Assembly: GCA_012840755.1 (NCBI GenBank)
Contig: DUWA01000061.1
Span: 1-9,047 of the forward strand
Length of the DNA: 9,047 nucleotides
Reading direction: 5' to 3'
Source: Mycoplasmatota bacterium
GTDB lineage: Bacteria > Bacillota_I > Bacilli_A > RF39 > UBA660
The notes beneath the pieces were generated by a model that saw only the letters and a program-made list of their open reading frames with translations, did not search any database and had not been told where the DNA came from. Positions within the stretch are counted from its first letter, which is position 1, and each line of letters starts with the position of its first letter. Of the stretch, positions 1-5,779 are shown one piece after another. A program made the translations under genes and the position numbers.

Positions 1-40
1 GTCAAATAATATCTTAAATATATATTTTGAAATAATTAAA

Positions 41-49
41 TGGTATAAT
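41..49 (+). promoter_or_regulatory. Probable extended -10 promoter of eno
   Basis: The stretch reads TGGTATAAT: a perfect TATAAT (44-49) preceded by the TG of an extended -10 element (41-42). No good -35 box is found 16-18 bases upstream (21-26 reads TATATT), which is common for extended -10 promoters. Transcription would start near 56, leaving a short leader of about 22 bases before the eno start. A second TATAAT at 55-60 would place the start inside the ribosome binding site and is less likely. The same TGnTATAAT pattern occurs before ftsK and parE. Confidence 0.6.
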
Positions 50-77
50 AAAGTTATAATAGAAAGGGTGATTTAAT

Positions 78-1310
78 ATGTATATTAAAAACATTATTGC
101 TCGTGAAATTTTAGATTCAAGAGGTAATCCAACGGTTGAGGCTGATGTTATTTTAGAAAGTGGAATAATAGGTCGAGCTAGTGTTCCCTCAGGGGCATCA
201 ACAGGAGAAAGAGAAGCGTTAGAATTAAGAGACAATGATGATAGTAGATATTTAGGAAAAGGTGTCTTGAAAGCTGTAAATAATATCAACACAATTATTA
301 AAGATAATTTAATAGGTATGAATGTATTTGAACAAAATGCAATAGATCATAAAATGATTGAACTTGATGGGACAGAAACAAAGAAAAAATTAGGAGCTAA
401 TGCTATACTGGCAGTTTCAATGGCTTGCTTGAAAGCTGCGTCAAACCAAAAAGGAGTACCTTTATACAAATATGTTGGTGATGGAGAAAAATTACCAATA
501 CCTATGATGAATATTATTAATGGTGGCGCTCATGCTGATAATAGACTTGATTTCCAAGAGTTTATGATAATTCCACAAGCTAATACAATAAAAGGGAACC
601 TACAAATAGGTACAGAGGTTTTTCACACTTTAAAGAAAGTGTTAAAAGAAAATGGTTATAGTACTTCTGTTGGTGATGAAGGAGGATTTGCTCCAAATTT
701 AAAAACAAATACTGAAGCAATAGATTTTATTATCGAAGCAATAAAAAAAGCAGGTTATGTTCCTGGGAAAGATGTCTGTATAGCTCTTGATGTTGCCGCT
801 AGCGAATTTTATAAAAACGGCATGTATGTTTTAGAGGGAGAAAATAAAAAATTAACTACAGAAGAACTAGTAGATTTTTATGATGAACTAGTAAAAAAAT
901 ATCCAATTATATCAATCGAAGATCCAGTAGATGAAAATGACTGGGAAGGGTTTAAATTAATTACTGAAAAAATAGGTGATAAAATCCAATTAGTAGGTGA
1001 TGACTTATTCGTAACTAATAAAATTTACTTACAAAAAGGGATTGATAATAAAAGTGGAAATGCAATATTATTAAAAGTAAATCAAATAGGAACTATTACC
1101 GAAACCTTAGAAACTATTGAATTAGCACGTAAAAATGGTTATAAAACAATTATTTCACATAGAAGTGGGGAAACAGAAGATGCAACTATTGCTGATTTAG
1201 CTGTTGGTCTTAATTTAGGTCAAATTAAAACTGGTTCACTTTCTAGAACTGATAGAGTTTGTAAATATAATCAACTTATAAGAATAGAGGAAGAACTTGA
1301 AAAAATATAA
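78..1310 (+). CDS. eno: Enolase (phosphopyruvate hydratase)
   Basis: Enolase is the cytoplasmic, Mg2+-dependent glycolytic enzyme that interconverts 2-phosphoglycerate and phosphoenolpyruvate. The 410-residue product has the family layout: an N-terminal capping domain beginning with the DSRGNPTVE motif (13-21), then the TIM-barrel domain. The catalytic loop PSGASTG (37-43, Ser41), His152, Glu161, the general acid/base Glu201 in GDEGGFAPN, the Mg2+ ligands Asp238, Glu281 and Asp308, the catalytic base Lys333 in LLKVNQIGT, the signature SHRSGETED (360-368) and Lys384 in GQIKTGS are all present, so it should be active. The ATG follows GGTGAT (67-72) by 5 bases. The protein is about 20 residues shorter than typical bacterial enolases (about 430), mostly because it stops at RIEEELEKI and lacks the usual C-terminal tail. 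Residue 156 is Arg where many bacterial enolases have Asn in HADNN. Family assignment is certain; it appears to be transcribed alone. Confidence 0.98.
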   Translation: MYIKNIIAREILDSRGNPTVEADVILESGIIGRASVPSGASTGEREALELRDNDDSRYLGKGVLKAVNNINTIIKDNLIGMNVFEQNAIDHKMIELDGTETKKKLGANAILAVSMACLKAASNQKGVPLYKYVGDGEKLPIPMMNIINGGAHADNRLDFQEFMIIPQANTIKGNLQIGTEVFHTLKKVLKENGYSTSVGDEGGFAPNLKTNTEAIDFIIEAIKKAGYVPGKDVCIALDVAASEFYKNGMYVLEGENKKLTTEELVDFYDELVKKYPIISIEDPVDENDWEGFKLITEKIGDKIQLVGDDLFVTNKIYLQKGIDNKSGNAILLKVNQIGTITETLETIELARKNGYKTIISHRSGETEDATIADLAVGLNLGQIKTGSLSRTDRVCKYNQLIRIEEELEKI

Positions 1311-1327
1311 TATATAAATAATTAGCA

Positions 1328-1364
1328 AAAAGGTAAAATGTTAAATTGTTTTACCTTTTAATTT
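1328..1364 (+). terminator. Rho-independent terminator of eno
   Basis: An 11-bp perfect stem, AAAAGGTAAAA (1328-1338) with TTTTACCTTTT (1349-1359), closes a 10-base loop and is followed by an A/T-rich tail. It begins 17 bases after the eno stop. The stem contains only two G-C pairs, so it is weak, but the form and position fit an intrinsic terminator. Confidence 0.7.
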
Positions 1365-1434
1365 ATTTATAATTATTTTATAATTAGCAGAATTTCTTGT
1401 TAATATTTTGATATAAACTTTATTTTTTATAATC

Positions 1435-1448
1435 TTATGATGTCATAA
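1435..1448. other. Short inverted repeat upstream of ftsK, possible operator
   Basis: TTATGA (1435-1440) and TCATAA (1443-1448) form a perfect 6-bp inverted repeat with a 2-base centre. It lies about 22 bases upstream of the proposed ftsK -35 region, where an operator could sit. In such AT-rich DNA an inverted repeat this short can arise by chance, and I do not recognise it as a known regulator site. The rest of the 1311-1522 gap holds the eno terminator, A/T-rich sequence with TATA-like strings (for example 1409-1417 and 1428-1433), and the ftsK promoter. Confidence 0.2.
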
Positions 1449-1470
1449 TTATCAATAAAAATTAAAACTA

Positions 1471-1499
1471 TTTATATTTTTAGGGATAAATGTTATAAT
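1471..1499 (+). promoter_or_regulatory. Probable promoter of ftsK (extended -10)
   Basis: TATAAT at 1494-1499 is preceded by TGT (1491-1493), giving an extended -10 element. A -35-like TTTATA (1471-1476, four of six consensus bases) lies 17 bases upstream. The predicted transcription start near 1506 leaves a leader of roughly 17 bases before the start codon, with room for the GGAGG site but little else. Confidence 0.6.
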
Positions 1500-1512
1500 T
1501 ATAATAATGTTT

Positions 1513-1517
1513 GGAGG
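1513..1517 (+). promoter_or_regulatory. Ribosome binding site that fixes the ftsK start
   Basis: A full GGAGG lies 5 bases upstream of the ATG at 1523. The open frame can be extended upstream to a TTG at 1511, but that codon overlaps the GGAGG itself and has no binding site of its own. The ATG at 1523 is therefore the likely start. Confidence 0.8.
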
Positions 1518-1522
1518 TAAAT

Positions 1523-3781
1523 ATGGCAAAAAAGAAAAAGAGAAAAGAAGAAAAGAAAAAAGACACGGGATATAAAACAGAACTAAAAGGAATAATGCTT
1601 GTACTTCTTACGATTATAGGTTTTTGTCCTTTCGGAATTGCCTCAAGTATTGTAAAAGGTTTTTCAGCCTTTTTAGTCGGAACCTGGTGGGGAGTTGTTT
1701 TACTTATTGTAGGAATATCTGGAGGATATATAATTGTAAAAAGAAAATATCCCAATTTTTTCACATCACGTATGGTGGGATTATATATTATTTTGATTGG
1801 TATATTGACTCTTTTACATACAGGGTATATAAATGAATTAATGGAAATTAACGAAACAACCAAGATTGGTTTTATTGAATTAATGGAAGAAACTATCGGA
1901 AACCTTATGAATTTTGTGAATGGAATAACTGAAATTCAAGGTGGAGGAATATTAGGTGCACTTTTTTCATATTTATTTGTTCTTATGCTTACTATTAGTG
2001 GAACAAAGGTAATATCGGTAACAATAATCATATGTGGATTTATAATGTTTACTGGAATTACAATTTATGACATTGTTAAATGGTCCAATAATAAGGTGAA
2101 AAAAGCAGTAAATAAAACTAAAGAAATGAGTTTGAAAACACGTGATAAGGAAAAAGAAAATAAAAACGAAATATTAAAAAAAGCAAACGAGTATGAAAAT
2201 GATAATAAGGTAGTTGTTTCTAGTATTGACGAGCTTATAAATATTGCTGATCCTAAAGATGAATTAGTTATAAATAATGGTTTAGGTAATGATAAAGAAG
2301 AGATTTTAGAAATAGACCTTGAAAATATAGATGGTGAAGGATATAATTATCCACCAATAACATTACTTAAAAGACCAGTTAATAGTAAAAAAAGTGAAAC
2401 AACAGAAGAAATAAATGAAAAAGCACAGAAATTAGTTCAAGTTTTAAAGGACTTTACTATTGAAGGTAATGTAGTTGCAGCAAATGTCGGGCCAACTGTA
2501 ACTCAGTATGAAATAGAAACAAAATCTGGAACAAAAGTTAGTAGAATTTTAAGTTTGAATCGAGAAATAGCTTTAGCACTTGCAGCTAGAGATGTTAGAA
2601 TACAAGCTCCAATTCCGGGAAAATCAACAATAGGAATAGAAATACCTAATAAAGTAACATCTATGGTGACAGTAAGAGAAATACTTGAAAATATCCCTAA
2701 AAATTTAGAAGAAAGTAAATTACTTGTAACATTAGGAAAAAATATAATGGGGATTCCTCAATATTGTGAGATTAATAAAACTCCACATTTACTTGTTGCA
2801 GGAGCAACTGGAAGTGGTAAATCAGTATGTATAAATAGTATTATAATATCACTACTTATGAGAACAAGGCCAGATGAATTAAAATTAGTATTAGTCGATC
2901 CTAAAAAGGTAGAACTTTCTATGTATAATGGTGTTCCACATCTTTTAGCACCTGTAGTTACAGATCCTAAAAAAGCTAATATTGCACTTAAAAAAATAGT
3001 TGTTGAAATGGAAAAAAGATATGACATGTTTAGTGATACTGGGACTAAGAATATAGCTGGATACAATGAATATGTCGAACAAGAAAATAAAAAAAGAAGT
3101 GAAGATAATAAATTAAATAAATTACCATTTATAGTGGTAATAATAGATGAACTTGCAGATTTAATGTTAGTAGCAGCTAAAGAAGTTGAAGATTCAATTA
3201 TGAGAATTACTCAAATGGCTAGAGCTGCAGGTATTCACTTGATAGTGGCTACACAACGTCCTTCTACAGATGTAATAACAGGGGTAGTAAAAGCTAATAT
3301 CCCGTCTAGGGTTTCTTTTTCAGTCTCATCTAGTATAGATTCAAGGACAATATTAGATGCATCTGGAGCGGAAAAATTATTAGGAAAAGGTGATATGTTA
3401 TTCTTACCACAAGGAGAAAATTCACCAATCAGAATTCAAGGGACATTTATATCTGATGAAGAAATAAAAGCAGTTGTTAATTATGTATGTAAGCAACAAA
3501 AAGCAAAATATGATGAATCATTAACTATGAGTGATGATGAATTGAATGCTAAAACAAGCTTTCATAATGAAGAATATGATGATCCTTTATATAATGAAAT
3601 TGTTGAGTATGTAGTAACAAGTGGTAAAGCAAGTACATCACTTTTACAAAGAAGGTTTAGACTTGGTTATAATCGTGCTGCAAGATGTATTGATCTTTTA
3701 GAAGAAAGAGGAATAATTGGACCTAGTAACGGGTCAAAACCAAGAGAAGTATTAGTTAAATTAGAAGATAAAAATGAATAG
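1523..3781 (+). CDS. ftsK: DNA translocase, FtsK/SpoIIIE family
   Basis: A membrane-anchored ATP-driven motor that moves chromosomal DNA across the closing septum. The 752-residue product starts with a Lys-rich cytoplasmic tail (1-22), as in Bacillus SpoIIIE, followed by four or five hydrophobic segments (about 22-43, 47-72, 84-101, 144-160, 163-184). A Lys/Glu/Asn-rich linker (about 185-285) leads to the RecA-like motor: Walker A AGATGSGKS (426-434) and Walker B VVIIDELADL (538-547, Asp542 and Glu543). The C-terminal gamma winged helix (about 685-748), with GYNRAAR and GIIGPSNGSKPREVL, reads DNA orientation sequences (KOPS/SRS) in characterised members. The length is close to Bacillus SpoIIIE (787). 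FtsK and SpoIIIE cannot be told apart from sequence alone; no sporulation gene is visible here, so the general name is used. The stop codon is TAG, inside the terminator hairpin. The parE-parC unit follows. Confidence 0.96.
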   Translation: MAKKKKRKEEKKKDTGYKTELKGIMLVLLTIIGFCPFGIASSIVKGFSAFLVGTWWGVVLLIVGISGGYIIVKRKYPNFFTSRMVGLYIILIGILTLLHTGYINELMEINETTKIGFIELMEETIGNLMNFVNGITEIQGGGILGALFSYLFVLMLTISGTKVISVTIIICGFIMFTGITIYDIVKWSNNKVKKAVNKTKEMSLKTRDKEKENKNEILKKANEYENDNKVVVSSIDELINIADPKDELVINNGLGNDKEEILEIDLENIDGEGYNYPPITLLKRPVNSKKSETTEEINEKAQKLVQVLKDFTIEGNVVAANVGPTVTQYEIETKSGTKVSRILSLNREIALALAARDVRIQAPIPGKSTIGIEIPNKVTSMVTVREILENIPKNLEESKLLVTLGKNIMGIPQYCEINKTPHLLVAGATGSGKSVCINSIIISLLMRTRPDELKLVLVDPKKVELSMYNGVPHLLAPVVTDPKKANIALKKIVVEMEKRYDMFSDTGTKNIAGYNEYVEQENKKRSEDNKLNKLPFIVVIIDELADLMLVAAKEVEDSIMRITQMARAAGIHLIVATQRPSTDVITGVVKANIPSRVSFSVSSSIDSRTILDASGAEKLLGKGDMLFLPQGENSPIRIQGTFISDEEIKAVVNYVCKQQKAKYDESLTMSDDELNAKTSFHNEEYDDPLYNEIVEYVVTSGKASTSLLQRRFRLGYNRAARCIDLLEERGIIGPSNGSKPREVLVKLEDKNE

Positions 3782-3809
3782 ACTATATTGTTTTAGTCTA
3801 TTTCTTTTT
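3777..3809 (+). terminator. Rho-independent terminator of ftsK
   Basis: AATAGACTA (3777-3785) pairs perfectly with TAGTCTATT (3794-3802) across an 8-base loop, followed by a T-rich tail (TCTTTTT, 3803-3809). The left arm contains the ftsK stop codon (TAG, 3779-3781), so the terminator is packed directly onto the end of the gene. Confidence 0.75.
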
Positions 3810-3819
3810 CGATAATTCT

Positions 3820-3848
3820 TTGTAAAATAAAGTTTTTTTTGATATAAT
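3820..3848 (+). promoter_or_regulatory. Promoter of the parE-parC operon
   Basis: TTGTAA (3820-3825, four of six -35 consensus bases) lies 17 bases upstream of a perfect TATAAT (3843-3848), which is preceded by TGA (3840-3842), an extended -10. A T8 run (3833-3840) fills part of the spacer. This is the best-formed promoter in the window. Transcription would start near 3855, leaving a very short leader before the parE ATG at 3866 and putting part of the ribosome binding site at the transcript's 5' end. Confidence 0.65.
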
Positions 3849-3852
3849 AAGT

Positions 3853-3861
3853 AAAGGTGAT
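3853..3861 (+). promoter_or_regulatory. Ribosome binding site that fixes the parE start
   Basis: AAAGGTGAT lies 4 bases upstream of ATG 3866. An in-frame GTG at 3857 would add three residues (MIK) but sits inside this binding site, so the ATG is preferred. The resulting N-terminus, MKYDENSIKILEGLEAVRKR, aligns well with known ParE starts. Confidence 0.75.
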
Positions 3862-3865
3862 TAAG

Positions 3866-5761
3866 ATGAAGTATGATGAAAATTCAATTAAGATACTTGA
3901 AGGCCTAGAGGCTGTTAGAAAAAGACCAGGAATGTATGTTGGATCAACTGATAAAAGAGGATTACATCACCTTGTATGGGAAATAGTTGACAATAGTATA
4001 GATGAGGTTATTAATGGACACGGTAATAAAATTAAAATAACCATTCATAAAGACGGTAGTTTAAGCGTAAAAGATGAGGGACGAGGAGTTCCTGTTGGAA
4101 AACATATAAGTGGTATGTCTACGCCAGAAGTTATTTATACAGTTTTACATGCAGGTGGAAAATTTGAAAGCGGAGGGTATAAAGTATCTGGAGGATTACA
4201 CGGAGTAGGAGCTAGTGTTGTAAATGCACTAAGTAAATGGCTTGAGGTTAATATTAAACGTGAAGGTTATGAATATTACATAAAATTCAAAGATGGCGGA
4301 AAAACTGAAGTTCCCTTAACTAAAATATCCAAAACTAACAAGACTGGAACTACAGTAAGATTTATGCCTGATTTAGATATATTTTCAAATATAAATTTTT
4401 CTTTTACAACAATATGTGAAAGAATGCAAGAATGTGCTTTCTTATTAAAAGGGCTTGTTGTTGAGGTAATAGATGAAGAAGATGAAAAACATGAAATATT
4501 CAGCTATGAAAATGGGCTTAAATCATTTGTAGAATATTTAAATGATGATAAAAAAGAACTTCATAAAGTTGTTGATTTTTCCGGTTCTAAGGATGGAATA
4601 AATGTTGATATAGCCTTTCAATATACAGAAACCTATTCTGAAAATATTATTTCATTTGTAAATAATGTAAAAACTACGGATGGTGGTACTCATGAGATTG
4701 GATTTAAAACAGCTTTAACAAGAATATTTAATGATTATGCAAAAAACAATAATTATTTAAAAGCAAAAGATAAAAACTTAGAAGGAACTGATACAAGAGA
4801 AGGATTAACAGCAATTATTAGTGTTCAAATACCAGAATCATTATTACAGTTTGAAGGACAGACAAAAGCAAAATTAGGAACACCACAAGCACGAAATATA
4901 GTAGAAAGCATAGTCTCTGAAAAATTACAGTTTTTTTTAGAGGAAAACAGAGAAATTGCTACGAACATTTTAGATAAAATGATAAAGAGTAAACTTGTAC
5001 GGGAAGCTGCCAGAAAAGCTCGTGATGAAGCTCGTGCTGGTAAAGATAAAGGAAAAAAAGAGAGGCTACTGAGTGGAAAGTTAACTCCTGCACAAGAAAA
5101 AAATCCTAAAAAAAATGAACTTTTTTTAGTAGAAGGTGATTCTGCAGGAGGTACTGCTAAAAATGGTCGTGATCGTAATTTCCAAGCAATATTACCACTT
5201 AGAGGAAAAGTTTTAAATACTGAAAAAACCAAATTAGAAGATATAATGAAAAATGAAGAAATTAACACTATTATATATGCTATTGGAGCAGGTGTTGGTA
5301 GTAGTTTTGATGTTAATGAATGTAATTATGATAAAGTTATAATTATGACCGATGCCGATGATGATGGTGCTCATATCCAAGTATTACTATTGACATTCTT
5401 CTATCGTTATATGAAGCCACTCATAGAAAATGGTAAACTATATATTGCTATGCCACCACAATATAAAATATATAATAACAAAGAATCATATTATGCATGG
5501 ACTGAAGAAGAAAGAAAAGAAATAACATCCAAAGGAAAATACGAAATCCAAAGATATAAAGGGCTTGGAGAAATGAACGCAGAACAATTATGGGATACTA
5601 CTATGAATCCTAACACAAGAAGTATTATAAGAGTAAATATTGTTGATGCATCATTAGCAGAAAAGCGTGTAAGTATTTTAATGGGTGATAAGGTAGAACC
5701 TAGAAAACAATGGATTGAAGAAAACGTAGAATTTTCTTTAGAAGATGACTATGTTTTATAA
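3866..5761 (+). CDS. parE: DNA topoisomerase IV subunit B
   Basis: ParE is the ATPase subunit of topoisomerase IV; with ParC it forms an A2B2 type IIA topoisomerase that unlinks daughter chromosomes and relaxes supercoils. The 631-residue protein shows a GHKL ATPase domain (about 1-215): RKRPGMYVG (18-26), the catalytic Glu39 and Mg2+-binding Asn43 in EIVDNSIDE, Asp70 in DEGRG, and the lid GGLHGVGASVVNAL (109-122). The transducer domain follows, with QTK (332-334, ATP-contacting Lys334). The TOPRIM domain has EGDSAGG (423-429) and DADDDGAHI (496-504), then IQRYKGLGEMN (561-571). The quinolone-region motifs EGDSAGG and PLRGKVLN are unaltered. The protein matches Gram-positive ParE better than GyrB, for example in LLQFEGQTKAKLGT and DGAHIQVLLLTFFYRYMKPL. 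A7, A8 and T7 runs (5097-5127) precede the EGDSAGG codons. The parC start lies 18 bases downstream, indicating one operon. Confidence 0.97.
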   Translation: MKYDENSIKILEGLEAVRKRPGMYVGSTDKRGLHHLVWEIVDNSIDEVINGHGNKIKITIHKDGSLSVKDEGRGVPVGKHISGMSTPEVIYTVLHAGGKFESGGYKVSGGLHGVGASVVNALSKWLEVNIKREGYEYYIKFKDGGKTEVPLTKISKTNKTGTTVRFMPDLDIFSNINFSFTTICERMQECAFLLKGLVVEVIDEEDEKHEIFSYENGLKSFVEYLNDDKKELHKVVDFSGSKDGINVDIAFQYTETYSENIISFVNNVKTTDGGTHEIGFKTALTRIFNDYAKNNNYLKAKDKNLEGTDTREGLTAIISVQIPESLLQFEGQTKAKLGTPQARNIVESIVSEKLQFFLEENREIATNILDKMIKSKLVREAARKARDEARAGKDKGKKERLLSGKLTPAQEKNPKKNELFLVEGDSAGGTAKNGRDRNFQAILPLRGKVLNTEKTKLEDIMKNEEINTIIYAIGAGVGSSFDVNECNYDKVIIMTDADDDGAHIQVLLLTFFYRYMKPLIENGKLYIAMPPQYKIYNNKESYYAWTEEERKEITSKGKYEIQRYKGLGEMNAEQLWDTTMNPNTRSIIRVNIVDASLAEKRVSILMGDKVEPRKQWIEENVEFSLEDDYVL

Positions 5762-5779
5762 GAATAGATAGGTGATTTA

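Noticed and set aside
14..292. Open frame of 92 codons on the minus strand over the eno start
   Set aside because: It is antisense to the conserved enolase N-terminus and has no recognisable protein features.
1311..1522. Possible small RNA gene in the eno-ftsK gap, suggested by TGATATAAA (1409-1417) and TATAAT (1428-1433)
   Set aside because: Neither box has a suitable -35 partner, no terminator hairpin follows before ftsK, and no structured RNA family is recognisable. TATA-like strings are frequent in this composition.
1480..1863. Open frame of 127 codons on the minus strand
   Set aside because: It lies antisense to the start of ftsK, its translation is Ser/Ile/Phe-rich low-complexity sequence typical of the complement of an AT-rich membrane-protein gene, and it resembles no family. 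The ftsK reading explains the bases.
4825..5268. Open frame of 147 codons on the minus strand within parE
   Set aside because: It is the complement of a highly conserved part of parE (transducer and TOPRIM start), is Ser/Phe-rich without recognisable motifs, and has no convincing upstream signals.
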